From: JBQCHF01 sp051953655
Lineage (GTDB): Bacteria > Actinomycetota > Actinomycetes > Motilibacterales > Motilibacteraceae
Assembly (NCBI GenBank): GCA_051953655.1
Contig: JBQCIO010000075.1
Location: 1-47,966 of the forward strand
DNA length: 47,966 bases
Direction: 5' to 3'
Shown: positions 1 to 8,339 of the stretch, in pieces
Layout of the letters: each line of letters starts with the position of its first letter
Numbering within the stretch: the stretch's first letter is position 1
Notes under the pieces: generated by a model
Told to the model about the DNA's origin: nothing
The model's input: the letters and a program-made list of their open reading frames with translations, nothing else
The model's database searches: none
Made by a program: the position numbers and the translations under genes

Positions 1-1
1 G

Positions 2-886
2 GTGCCGGTGCTGGTCCTCACCCCTGGCACGGTCGCCAGCCCCGCCGCCGACGGCACGACCGGCAGCGGCACGACCGGCAGCGGCAGGGACGGCGTGCTG
101 GTCGACCTGTCCGCCGCTCCGGGCTACGCGCACGACGCCACCGTGCAGCGGACCTACACGCCGCTGGCGGCGGTCGCCGGGGGCGCGGTGGGCCGGGTGC
201 TGGCCGCCCAGGAGCGCACCGCGCGGGTGCGGGTGCGGACCGGCGGCGCGCCCCTCTACGACGGGCCGCTGCAGGTGCTGCCGCCGCCCGACGCGACGGT
301 GCCGGCCGCGATCCAGCGGCTCGCCGAGAGCGCCGGCGGCCGGAACGAGGGCGACCTGCCGGTGGAGACCGACCAGCTGGCCGGGCTGCTGCACGACGTC
401 GCCGTCGCCCATGCCGCCGACCCCGCCTCGCTCCGCGTGCTGCACGTGTGGTCCGGGGCCACCGGCACCCGCGGCCGAGCGCTGGTGGCCGTGGTGCGCA
501 CCCCCGACGGCGCCACCCTGCAGGTGGTGCAGGAGGAGCTGCTCACCGCGACCGGGCCGGAGCGGGAGGTGGTGGTGCCCGGCCGCCCGGTGCCCACCGC
601 TGCCGCCGGCCGGCCGGTCCTGTGGGTGAGCCGGACGGCACCCGGACGGCTGCGCATGGTCGGCGTCGGGGCCGCCCGGGCCATCTACCGCGGCCAGTCG
701 ACCCTGCCGGTCGCCCTCGACGCCCACGGCTTCGGCGAGGTGCGGCTCGGCCCGCCGTCGTTCATCGTGCCGCAGGGCTACCACGTGGTGACCTTCTACG
801 ACCGGGCCGGGCGCATCGTCGCCGAGCCCGCCGTCCCCGAGCCGGGGTCGGACGCCGACCCGACCGACCTGCACGGCGCGGTCTGA
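2..886 (+). CDS. Unknown protein, 5' end probably outside window
   Basis: The frame is open from the first bases, with no stop visible upstream, so the GTG at position 2 may be internal and the amino end may be missing. About 294 residues are visible. I do not recognise the family. The visible part is Ala/Gly/Val rich and lacks membrane segments or Cys motifs. A 15 bp tandem repeat at 53-82 encodes two copies of a Gly-Thr-Thr-Gly-Ser-Gly type linker, so the visible start is probably a flexible segment joining two regions. The stop TGA lies 48 bp before ilvD on the same strand. The codon pattern (strong GC in third positions) matches the neighbouring housekeeping genes, which supports real coding. 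Confidence 0.7.
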   Translation: MPVLVLTPGTVASPAADGTTGSGTTGSGRDGVLVDLSAAPGYAHDATVQRTYTPLAAVAGGAVGRVLAAQERTARVRVRTGGAPLYDGPLQVLPPPDATVPAAIQRLAESAGGRNEGDLPVETDQLAGLLHDVAVAHAADPASLRVLHVWSGATGTRGRALVAVVRTPDGATLQVVQEELLTATGPEREVVVPGRPVPTAAAGRPVLWVSRTAPGRLRMVGVGAARAIYRGQSTLPVALDAHGFGEVRLGPPSFIVPQGYHVVTFYDRAGRIVAEPAVPEPGSDADPTDLHGAV

Positions 887-934
887 CCCCGGGCCGACCG
901 CGCCCACCCGTCCTGCGGCCCTACGCTGCGGCCC

Positions 935-2638
935 ATGACCGACTCCACCCGGGTAGACCTCAAGCCGCGCAGCAAGGACGTCACCGAGGGCCTGGAGCGG
1001 GCCGCCGCACGCGGCATGCTCCGCGCGGTCGGGATGACCGACGAGGACTTCGCCAAGCCGCAGATCGGGGTGGCCTCGTCCTGGAACGAGATCACCCCGT
1101 GCAACCTGCCGCTGGACCGGCTGGCCAAGGCGGTCAAGGACGGCGTGCACGCCGGCGGCGGCTACCCGCTGGAGTTCGGCACCATCTCCGTCTCCGACGG
1201 CATCTCGATGGGCCACGAGGGCATGCACTTCTCCCTCGTCTCCCGCGAGGTCATCGCGGACTCGGTGGAGACGGTGATGATGGCCGAGCGGCTGGACGGC
1301 TCGGTGCTGCTGGCCGGCTGCGACAAGTCCCTGCCCGGGATGCTCATGGCCGCGGCCCGCCTGGACCTCGCCTCGGTGTTCCTCTACGCCGGCTCGATCA
1401 TGCCCGGGCGGGCCAAGCTCTCCGACGGCAGCGAGCGCGAGGTCACCATCATCGACGCGTTCGAGGCGGTCGGCGCCTGCGCCCGCGGGCTGATGAGCCG
1501 CGAGGACGTCGACGCCATCGAGCGGGCCATCTGCCCCGGCGAGGGCGCCTGCGGCGGCATGTACACCGCCAACACGATGGCCAGCGCGGCCGAGGCCCTG
1601 GGCATGTCGCTGCCCGGCTCGGCCGCCCCGCCCGCCGTGGACCGGCGCCGCGACGGCTTCGCCCGCAAGTCCGGCGAGGCCGTGGTGCGCATGCTGGAGA
1701 AGGGCATCACCGCGCGGCAGGTCATGACCCGCGAGGCGTTCGAGAACGCCATCGCCGTGGTCATGGCCTTCGGCGGCTCCACCAACGCGGTGCTGCACCT
1801 GCTGGCCATCGCCCGCGAGGCCGAGGTCGAGCTGTCCCTCGACGACTTCTCCCGCATCGGGCGGAAGGTGCCGCACCTGGCCGACGTCAAGCCGTTCGGC
1901 CGCCACGTGATGACCGACATCGACCGCATCGGTGGCGTGCCGGTGGTGCTCAGGCTGCTGCTCGACGCCGGCCTGCTGCACGGCGACGTCCTCACGGTGA
2001 CCGGCAAGACCATGGCCGAGAACCTCGCCGACCTGGACGCGCCGGCGCCCGACGGCACGGTGATCCGCGCGCTCGCCGACCCCATCCACGCCACCGGCGG
2101 CATCACCATCCTGCGCGGCAGCCTCGCCCCCGACGGCGCGGTGGTGAAGAGCGCCGGCTTCGACAGCACCGTCTTCGAGGGCACCGCCCGGGTCTTCGAC
2201 GGCGAGCAGGGCGCGATGGACGCGGTGGAGGACGGCACCCTCCAGGCCGGCGACGTCGTCGTCATCCGCTACGAGGGCCCCAAGGGCGGCCCGGGCATGC
2301 GCGAGATGCTCGCGGTCACCGGCGCGATCAAGGGCGCGGGCCTCGGCAAGGACGTCCTCCTGCTCACCGACGGCCGCTTCTCCGGCGGCACCACCGGTCT
2401 GTGCGTGGGGCACGTGGCGCCCGAGGCCGTCGACGCCGGGCCGATCGCCTTCGTCCGCGATGGCGACCGCATCCGGCTCGACGTGGAGAACGGCCGGCTG
2501 GACCTGCTCGTCGACGACGCCGAGCTCGCCGCCCGGAGCGAGGGCTGGGCCCCGCCCGCGCCGCGCTACACGACCGGAGTGCTCGCCAAGTACGCGAAGC
2601 TGGTCGGATCGGCCGCAGAAGGGGCGATCTGCCGCTGA
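935..2638 (+). CDS. ilvD: Dihydroxy-acid dehydratase IlvD
   Basis: Converts 2,3-dihydroxy-isovalerate and 2,3-dihydroxy-3-methylvalerate to the 2-keto acids, the third common step of valine and isoleucine synthesis, in the cytoplasm. The 567-residue length fits the family. Seen: the Fe-S signature GCDKSLPGM near residue 129 and CPGEGACGGMYTANT near 200-210, plus PCNLP near 56; these supply the three Cys expected to hold the Fe-S cluster. The C-terminal part carries the conserved YEGPKGGPGMREM stretch near 447. The ATG at 935 is 7 nt after TACGCT (922-927), a good -10 hexamer, and no Shine-Dalgarno sequence is present, so the mRNA is probably leaderless. It is a single-gene unit, followed by a hairpin at 2693-2728. 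Confidence 0.97.
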   Translation: MTDSTRVDLKPRSKDVTEGLERAAARGMLRAVGMTDEDFAKPQIGVASSWNEITPCNLPLDRLAKAVKDGVHAGGGYPLEFGTISVSDGISMGHEGMHFSLVSREVIADSVETVMMAERLDGSVLLAGCDKSLPGMLMAAARLDLASVFLYAGSIMPGRAKLSDGSEREVTIIDAFEAVGACARGLMSREDVDAIERAICPGEGACGGMYTANTMASAAEALGMSLPGSAAPPAVDRRRDGFARKSGEAVVRMLEKGITARQVMTREAFENAIAVVMAFGGSTNAVLHLLAIAREAEVELSLDDFSRIGRKVPHLADVKPFGRHVMTDIDRIGGVPVVLRLLLDAGLLHGDVLTVTGKTMAENLADLDAPAPDGTVIRALADPIHATGGITILRGSLAPDGAVVKSAGFDSTVFEGTARVFDGEQGAMDAVEDGTLQAGDVVVIRYEGPKGGPGMREMLAVTGAIKGAGLGKDVLLLTDGRFSGGTTGLCVGHVAPEAVDAGPIAFVRDGDRIRLDVENGRLDLLVDDAELAARSEGWAPPAPRYTTGVLAKYAKLVGSAAEGAICR

Positions 2639-2692
2639 CCGGCGGGTAGTCGGTCATCGGGGAGCCAGGTGAACGGCAGATGACGACGGCGT

Positions 2693-2728
2693 GTCGCCCG
2701 CCCGGCCGCTGTGCGCGCGGCGGGCGAC
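2693..2728 (+). terminator. GC-rich hairpin after ilvD
   Basis: A perfect 10 bp stem (GTCGCCCGCC, 2693-2702, with GGCGGGCGAC, 2719-2728) encloses a 16 nt loop 55 bp after the ilvD stop. There is no T run, so it may act as a Rho-assisted or structural end rather than a classical intrinsic terminator. A TAGGCT hexamer (2734-2739) directly after it could be the -10 of the next gene. Confidence 0.4.
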
Positions 2729-2788
2729 GCCTCTAGGCTGACCCGCAGCCCGGTCGCATCGCAGCGACGGGCGAGGAGGTGGCAGCAC

Positions 2789-5710
2789 GTGCCACGGGAG
2801 CGCCGAACCCCGTCGCTCCCCTTCCGAACCTCCGCCCCGTCGCCCTCCGTCATCGCGCCGTCGCCTTCGGTTCCCGGGGCCGCCCCGACGGCCGACCGCC
2901 GGCCGCACCGCCAGCCGCACCGCAGCATGACGGCCGCTCTGCTGGCCCTCATGCTGCTCGTCCTCGCGCTGCTGCTGGTGGGTGCCTCCCGAGCCACCCC
3001 GTCGAGCCGGCCGCTGGTCTCGGCGGCGCTGGTGCTGGCCGCCGCGACGGCGGCGGCGTCCAACGTCGTCGCAGCTCGCCGCAGCCGCCGGACCGGCCGC
3101 GAGGGAGCGGGGGCGTGGGCGCTGCTGGGCCTGGCCTGCGCCCTGTCCTCGCTCAGCGAGCTGGCCAGGCTGGTCTCCGGTCACGGCGCCCCGGTCTGGC
3201 CGCACCCGGCTGCCGTCGTCGGCTCCACCGCGGCCTGGGTCGCCGGGGCGCTGGTGGGCCTGGCGGTCGTCGTCCTGGGCCAGCGGCGCCTGGGACGGGC
3301 CACCTGGCTGCGCGCCGCCCTGGACGGGCTGCTGGTCTCCGGCACGGTCGTGGCCCTGGTCTGGCGGTGGGTGCCGAGCGCCGCCGCCGACATCCCCGCC
3401 GGCCAGCTCGCCGCGGCGATCGCGCTGCCCGTCGTCGACGTCGTCGTCCTCGCCGTGCTGGTCGCGCTGGTCCGGCGCAGCCCCGCTGCAGCTCGCTGGC
3501 CGCTGCGCCTCGGGGTGGGCGCGTTGCTGCTCGAGCTCTCCGCCGACCTCACGCTCGCTCTCACCAGCGCCGGTGGCGAGCAGCACCCGGGCAGCCGGCT
3601 CGACATCGCCTGGCTCGGCGCCAGCATCATCGCGGCGGCGCTGCCCTGGATCGGGTCGGTGGAGGGCGTCGGCACCGTCAGCCGGCGGCGTGCCGGTGCT
3701 GTCGCCGTCTTCGCCCCGGGAGCGCTGGCCGGCTCAGGCCTGGTCCTGCTGGTGCTCGTGCGGCTGCGCAGCGGGGCTTCCCTCGACCCGGTGGTGCTGG
3801 TGTTCATCGCGGTCCTCGCCCTCGCACTGACGGCGCGGCAGGGCCTGACCGTGCTGGAGAACGAGGCCCTCGCGCGCGAGCTCGGTCGCCGCGAGGAGCA
3901 CTTCCGCTCGGTGGTGCACAGCTCGCGCGACGTCATCTTCGTCGTGCGCCCGGACGGCCGCGTCGCCACCTGCAACCCCGCGGTGCGCGAGGTGCTCGGC
4001 TTCCCGCCCGACGCGCTGGTCGGCCTGATGGCCACCTCGCTCGCGCACCCGGAGGACCGCGCGCAGCTGCTCGCCGGCCTCGCCTCGCTCGGCTTCGTCG
4101 ACGGTGCTGCCGTCCCCGGGCGGCGCACGCCCGCGCGGCTGGACACCGTCCGGGTCGGCTGCCGCGTCCGGTCCGCCGAGGGCGGCTGGCGCCACACCGA
4201 GTCGATGGTGGCCCGGCACCCCGACGGCATCGTCGTGAACCTGCGTGACGTCACCGAGCGGGTGGCCATGGAGGCCGTCCTGGCCCACTCCGCCACCCAC
4301 GACGAGCTCACCGGCCTGGCCAACCGCGCGCTGTTCGAGCAGCGGCTGCGGGAGGCGATCCAGGGGCTCGACGAGGCCGAGGTCGTTCCCGACGTCCACG
4401 CCGCCGGTGGTCCGGGCGAGCCGGTGCACCCTCCGGCGGTGCTGTTCCTCGACCTCGACGGCTTCAAGCAGGTCAACGACAGCCGCGGCCACGCCGCCGG
4501 CGACCAGCTGCTCGTCGCCGCCGCCGGACGCATCGCGGCGGTCACCCAGGGGGCGCTCGCGGCCCGGTTCGGCGGCGACGAGTTCGCCGTCCTGCTCACC
4601 GGGCCCGCGGCCGCTCGCGCGGAGAAGCTGGGCGACCGGCTGGTCGCCGCGCTGTCGCAGCCGTTCTCGGTCGGCAGCACGGAGGTCGTCGTCGCGGCCA
4701 GCGTGGGGGTGGCCCACGGCGCCGTCGGCTCCGACGTCGGCACGGTCCTGCGCGACGCCGACCTCGCCATGTACCGCGCCAAAGCCGGCGGGGGAGGGCG
4801 CACCTGCCGGTTCCTGCCGGAGATGCACGCCGAGCTGGTGCACCGGCTCGAGCTGGAGTCGTCGCTGCGCCGGGCGCTGGACCAGCAGCGGCTGGCCGTG
4901 CTCTACCAGCCGGTGGTCGACCTCGGCACCGGCGAGGTGGCCGGGGTGGAGGCGCTGGTCCGGTGGCGCGGCCGGGACGACCAGCTGCTCACGCCGGCCG
5001 AGCTCATCTCCTACGCCGAGGACTCCGGGCGCATCCAGGCGCTGGGGCGCTGGGTGGTGGAGGAGGCGGTCCGGCAGGCCGCGCACTGGTGGCGCGCCGG
5101 GCGCCCGCTCGGCGTGGCGGTCAACCTCTCCGCCCAGCAGGTCGTCGCCCCGGCCACCCTCGACACCGTCCGGTCGGCCCTCGCGGCGCACCGGCTGCCG
5201 CCGGGCCTGCTCACCCTCGAGGTCACCGAGAGCGTCCTGCTCGGCGACCTGGAGACGGCGGTGCAGCGTCTGGAGGCGCTGCGCGCGCTCGGCGTCCACA
5301 TCGCCCTGGACGACTTCGGCACCGGCTACTCCTCGTTGGCCTACCTGCGCCGGCTGCCGGTCGACGTGCTCAAGGTCGACCGCTCGTTCGTCACCGGCAT
5401 CGGCACCGAGCCCGGGCTGCTCGCGCTCACCTCGGCCGTCGTGCGGCTCGGCACCGACCTCGGGCTCACCGTGGTGGCCGAGGGGATCGAGACGATGGAG
5501 CAGGCGGCGGTGCTCAAGGCGCTCGGCGTCCACCGCGCGCAGGGCTTCCACTTCGCCGGGCCGCTGACCGCCGACGGCATGCGCACCGTCCTGGCGCGCT
5601 CGCCGTTCCCGGTCCCCGACGCCGGCGTGATCGACCTCGACGCCGGCCGCCGGCCCCGCAAGGGTGCGACCGCCGTCTCGTATCGCGGGACGGCCGTCTC
5701 GTCCAGTTGA
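2789..5710 (+). CDS. Membrane PAS-GGDEF-EAL cyclic-di-GMP protein
   Basis: A likely cyclic-di-GMP turnover enzyme. From the chosen start (973 residues): a multi-span membrane region at about 47-350, a PAS domain at about 370-490, a GGDEF domain at about 500-675 with intact RFGGDEF near 595, and an EAL domain at about 690-940 with EALVRW, NLSAQQ, TESVLL, DDFGTGYSSL, KVDRSF and AEGIET. Both catalytic signatures look complete, so it could make and degrade the signal. The RxxD inhibitory site five residues before GGDEF is not seen, so product inhibition of the cyclase may be absent. I chose GTG 2789 because GAGGAGGT lies at 2772-2779, about 9 nt upstream; the frame is open further back to 2711. 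The stop TGA is embedded in the TTGACA of the ilvB leader promoter. Confidence 0.92.
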   Translation: MPRERRTPSLPFRTSAPSPSVIAPSPSVPGAAPTADRRPHRQPHRSMTAALLALMLLVLALLLVGASRATPSSRPLVSAALVLAAATAAASNVVAARRSRRTGREGAGAWALLGLACALSSLSELARLVSGHGAPVWPHPAAVVGSTAAWVAGALVGLAVVVLGQRRLGRATWLRAALDGLLVSGTVVALVWRWVPSAAADIPAGQLAAAIALPVVDVVVLAVLVALVRRSPAAARWPLRLGVGALLLELSADLTLALTSAGGEQHPGSRLDIAWLGASIIAAALPWIGSVEGVGTVSRRRAGAVAVFAPGALAGSGLVLLVLVRLRSGASLDPVVLVFIAVLALALTARQGLTVLENEALARELGRREEHFRSVVHSSRDVIFVVRPDGRVATCNPAVREVLGFPPDALVGLMATSLAHPEDRAQLLAGLASLGFVDGAAVPGRRTPARLDTVRVGCRVRSAEGGWRHTESMVARHPDGIVVNLRDVTERVAMEAVLAHSATHDELTGLANRALFEQRLREAIQGLDEAEVVPDVHAAGGPGEPVHPPAVLFLDLDGFKQVNDSRGHAAGDQLLVAAAGRIAAVTQGALAARFGGDEFAVLLTGPAAARAEKLGDRLVAALSQPFSVGSTEVVVAASVGVAHGAVGSDVGTVLRDADLAMYRAKAGGGGRTCRFLPEMHAELVHRLELESSLRRALDQQRLAVLYQPVVDLGTGEVAGVEALVRWRGRDDQLLTPAELISYAEDSGRIQALGRWVVEEAVRQAAHWWRAGRPLGVAVNLSAQQVVAPATLDTVRSALAAHRLPPGLLTLEVTESVLLGDLETAVQRLEALRALGVHIALDDFGTGYSSLAYLRRLPVDVLKVDRSFVTGIGTEPGLLALTSAVVRLGTDLGLTVVAEGIETMEQAAVLKALGVHRAQGFHFAGPLTADGMRTVLARSPFPVPDAGVIDLDAGRRPRKGATAVSYRGTAVSSS

Positions 5711-5742
5711 CAGTGGACGGGGCGGCGGGACACCTTTACGGC
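5707..5742 (+). promoter_or_regulatory. Promoter of the ilvBNC leader
   Basis: A consensus -35 TTGACA (5707-5712) is followed 18 bp later by CACCTT (5731-5736), a weak -10 match. This would place transcription start at or next to the ATG of the leader peptide (5743), so the peptide would be read from a leaderless mRNA. The -35 overlaps the stop codon of the upstream GGDEF/EAL gene. The -10 assignment is inferred from spacing. Confidence 0.55.
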
Positions 5743-5793
5743 ATGTCCCGGACCCTCCTCGTACTCGGCTGGCGCGCCCGCCGGTCCGCGTAG
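5743..5793 (+). CDS. ilvBNC leader (attenuator) peptide
   Basis: A 16-residue open frame, MSRTLLVLGWRARRSA, ends in TAG. The run Leu-Leu-Val-Leu makes its translation sensitive to charged tRNA-Leu and tRNA-Val, the end products of the pathway that follows. Short peptides of the form M-x-R-x-L-V-L-G-x-R are a known feature in front of actinobacterial ilvB. The peptide lies 28 nt before an intrinsic terminator and about 130 nt before ilvB. Alternative pairing is possible: GGCGCGC inside the peptide (5771-5777) can pair with GCGCGCC just before the terminator (5813-5819), so ribosome position could decide the fold. Function is inferred from this layout. Confidence 0.75.
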   Translation: MSRTLLVLGWRARRSA

Positions 5794-5820
5794 CACCGCG
5801 AAGACCCCCCGAGCGCGCCC

Positions 5821-5856
5821 ACCCCTCCCGGCCACGCCGCCGAGGGGTTTTTTGTT
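5821..5856 (+). terminator. Attenuator terminator upstream of ilvB
   Basis: A 7 bp stem ACCCCTC (5821-5827) with GAGGGGT (5842-5848), with a small inner CGG/CCG pairing, is followed directly by TTTTTTGTT. This is a classical intrinsic terminator located between the leader peptide and ilvB, where it would stop transcription before the structural genes unless an alternative fold forms. Confidence 0.8.
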
Positions 5857-5924
5857 GCCCGTACGGTGAGCAGGGCGCGCGCACGACCGCGGAGGCCGCG
5901 CCGGAAGGAAGCAGGAGCGGATAG

Positions 5925-7757
5925 ATGAGCCAGCAGCCCACCCCCCACCCCGTGCCCGGCCCGTCGCCGCGCGCCTCGGTCCCGGCCCAGCCGGCCGCGT
6001 CCGCCGGCGCTGCCGTGGCGGCCCCGATGACCGGGGCGCAGAGCCTCATCCGCAGCCTCGAGGCCGTCGGCGTCGACACCGTCTTCGGCATCCCGGGCGG
6101 CGCGATCCTGCCGGCGTACGACCCGCTGATGGACTCCACCGCGGTGCGGCACGTCCTGGTGCGCCACGAGCAGGGCGCGGGGCACGCGGCCGAGGGCTAC
6201 GCCCAGGCCACCGGCAAGGTCGGCGTCTGCATGGCGACCTCCGGCCCCGGCGCGACCAACCTGGTCACCCCCATCGCCGACGCCTACATGGACTCAGTCC
6301 CGATCGTCGCCATCACCGGCCAGGTGTCCTCCTCCTTCATCGGCACCGACGCCTTCCAGGAGGCGGACATCCGGGGCATCACGATGCCCATCACCAAGCA
6401 CAACTACCTGGTGACCGACCCGGCCGACATCCCGCGCACCATCGCCGAGGCGTTCCACATCGCCAGCACCGGCCGTCCCGGCCCGGTGCTGGTCGACATC
6501 GCCAAGGACGCCCTGCAGGCCAGCACCACCTTCGCCTGGCCGGTCGAGATGCAGCTGCCCGGCTACCGGCCGGTCACCCGCCCGCACGCCAAGCAGGTGC
6601 GCGAGGCCGCCCGGCTCATCACCGAGGCCAAGCGGCCGGTGCTCTACGTCGGCGGCGGCGTGCTCAAGGCGCGCGCCGCGGCCGAGCTGCGGGTGCTCGC
6701 CGACCTCACCGGCATCCCGGTCGTCACCACGCTCATGGCCCGCGGCGCGTTCCCGGACAGCCACCCGCAGCACCTCGGCATGCCGGGCATGCACGGGACG
6801 GTCGCGGCGGTCACCGCGCTGCAGAAGAGCGACCTGCTGATCAGCCTCGGCGCGCGCTTCGACGACCGGGTCACCGGCCGGCTGGAGTCCTTCGCCCCGT
6901 TCGCCAAGGTGATCCACGCCGACATCGACCCGGCCGAGATCTCCAAGAACCGGGTGGCGGACGTGCCGATCGTCGGCGACTGCCGCGAGGTGGTCGCCGA
7001 CCTCGTGGTGGCGCTGCAGGCCGAGCAGGCCGCCGGCCGCCAGGGCGACTACGCCGAGTGGTTGCAGATGGTGGGGGAGTGGCGCGAGCGCTACCCGCTC
7101 GGATACGACACGCCGTCGGACGGCAGTCTCTCGCCGCAGTACGTCATCGAGCGCCTGGGCAAGATCGCAGGTCCCGAGGCGGTCTACGCCGCCGGCGTCG
7201 GCCAGCACCAGATGTGGGCCGCCCAGTTCATCTCCTACGAGAACCCCTACACCTGGCTCAACTCCGGCGGCGCCGGGACCATGGGCTACGCGGTGCCGGC
7301 GGCCATGGGGGCCAAGGCGGGCCGCCCCGACGCCACGGTGTGGGCGGTGGACGGCGACGGCTGCTTCCAGATGACCAACCAGGAGCTGGTCACCTGCGCC
7401 ATCAACGACCTGCCCATCAAGGTCGCCCTCATCAACAACGGCAGCCTCGGCATGGTCCGCCAGTGGCAGACGCTCTTCTACAACGAGCGCTACTCCAACA
7501 CCGACCTGCACAGCCGCCGGCTGCCCGACTTCGTCAAGCTGGCCGAGGCGATGGGCTGCTACGGCCTGCGCTGCGAGAAGCCCGAGGACGTCGACGCCAC
7601 GATCGAGAAGGCGATGACGCTGAACGACGCGCCCGTCGTCGTCGACTTCGTGGTGCACCAGGACGCGATGGTGTGGCCGATGGTCGCCGCCGGCACCAGC
7701 AACGACGACATCCAGTACGCCCGGGGCATGGCCCCGCAGTGGGACCGGGAGGCCTGA
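5925..7757 (+). CDS. ilvB: Acetolactate synthase large subunit IlvB
   Basis: The ThDP- and FAD-dependent catalytic subunit of acetohydroxyacid synthase. It condenses pyruvate with pyruvate or 2-ketobutyrate, the first common step of valine/leucine and isoleucine synthesis. 610 residues. Seen: the N-terminal Pyr domain with the catalytic Glu in RHEQGAGHAAEGYA (near 65-78), the central FAD/TPP domain with LGARFDDRVTG (near 307), and the C-terminal ThDP motif DGDGCFQMTNQEL through NNGSLGM (near 475-510). The first 30 residues are a Pro/Ala-rich extension common in actinobacteria. A purine-rich AGGAGC lies before ATG 5925. It is the first gene of ilvBNC, 2 nt from ilvN, and sits behind the leader attenuator. 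Confidence 0.97.
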   Translation: MSQQPTPHPVPGPSPRASVPAQPAASAGAAVAAPMTGAQSLIRSLEAVGVDTVFGIPGGAILPAYDPLMDSTAVRHVLVRHEQGAGHAAEGYAQATGKVGVCMATSGPGATNLVTPIADAYMDSVPIVAITGQVSSSFIGTDAFQEADIRGITMPITKHNYLVTDPADIPRTIAEAFHIASTGRPGPVLVDIAKDALQASTTFAWPVEMQLPGYRPVTRPHAKQVREAARLITEAKRPVLYVGGGVLKARAAAELRVLADLTGIPVVTTLMARGAFPDSHPQHLGMPGMHGTVAAVTALQKSDLLISLGARFDDRVTGRLESFAPFAKVIHADIDPAEISKNRVADVPIVGDCREVVADLVVALQAEQAAGRQGDYAEWLQMVGEWRERYPLGYDTPSDGSLSPQYVIERLGKIAGPEAVYAAGVGQHQMWAAQFISYENPYTWLNSGGAGTMGYAVPAAMGAKAGRPDATVWAVDGDGCFQMTNQELVTCAINDLPIKVALINNGSLGMVRQWQTLFYNERYSNTDLHSRRLPDFVKLAEAMGCYGLRCEKPEDVDATIEKAMTLNDAPVVVDFVVHQDAMVWPMVAAGTSNDDIQYARGMAPQWDREA

Positions 7758-7759
7758 GC

Positions 7760-8293
7760 ATGAGCCGTCACACGCTGTCCGTGCTGGTCGAGAACAAGCC
7801 CGGTGTCCTGGCCCGGATCGCCGGCCTGTTCTCCCGCCGCGGGTTCAACATCGACTCCCTGGCGGTCGGCCCCACCGAGCACCCCGACGTCAGCCGGATG
7901 ACCATCGTGGTCAACGTCGAGGAGCTGCCGCTCGAGCAGGTGACCAAGCAGCTCAACAAGCTGGTCGAGGTCATCAAGATCGTCGAGCTCGACCCGGGCA
8001 GCTCGGTGCAGCGCGAGCTGCTGCTGGTCAAGGTGCGCGCGGACCTGGAGACCCGGTCGCACGTGCTGGAGACCGCGCAGCTGTTCCGTGCCAAGGTCGT
8101 CGACGTCGCCCCGGACGCGGTCACCATCGAGGCCACCGGCAACGCCGACAAGCTGGAGGCGCTGCTGCGGGTGCTCGAGCCCTTCGGCATCCGCGAGCTG
8201 GTGCAGTCGGGCATGGTGGCCGTCGGGCGCGGAGCGCGCTCGATCACCGACCGGTCGCTGCGCAGCGCCGAGCGCGGTGAGCGCACCGCTTAG
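7760..8293 (+). CDS. ilvN: Acetolactate synthase small (regulatory) subunit IlvN
   Basis: The regulatory subunit that binds IlvB and gives activation and valine feedback inhibition. 177 residues, a normal length. An N-terminal ACT domain (HTLSVLVENKPGVLARIAGL, residues 4-23) is followed by RRGFNIDSLAVGPTE, and a second ACT-like C-terminal domain covers about 85-165. The ATG at 7760 is only 2 nt after the ilvB stop, so the two are translationally coupled, as expected for subunits of one complex. A 46 bp gap separates it from ilvC. Confidence 0.96.
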   Translation: MSRHTLSVLVENKPGVLARIAGLFSRRGFNIDSLAVGPTEHPDVSRMTIVVNVEELPLEQVTKQLNKLVEVIKIVELDPGSSVQRELLLVKVRADLETRSHVLETAQLFRAKVVDVAPDAVTIEATGNADKLEALLRVLEPFGIRELVQSGMVAVGRGARSITDRSLRSAERGERTA

Positions 8294-8339
8294 TTTTCCC
8301 CACCCAGAAGATCCGTTCGAGCGAGAAGAGATTGCTGCC

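Noticed and set aside
5711..5924. A T-box or metabolite riboswitch before ilvB
   Set aside because: The interval is too short, with no T-box bulge sequence; a leader peptide and a terminator explain it.
3734..6139. A very long minus-strand open frame opposite the GGDEF/EAL gene and into ilvB
   Set aside because: It is opposite clearly coding sequence with known domains; long antisense frames are common at this GC content and the translation shows no motif.
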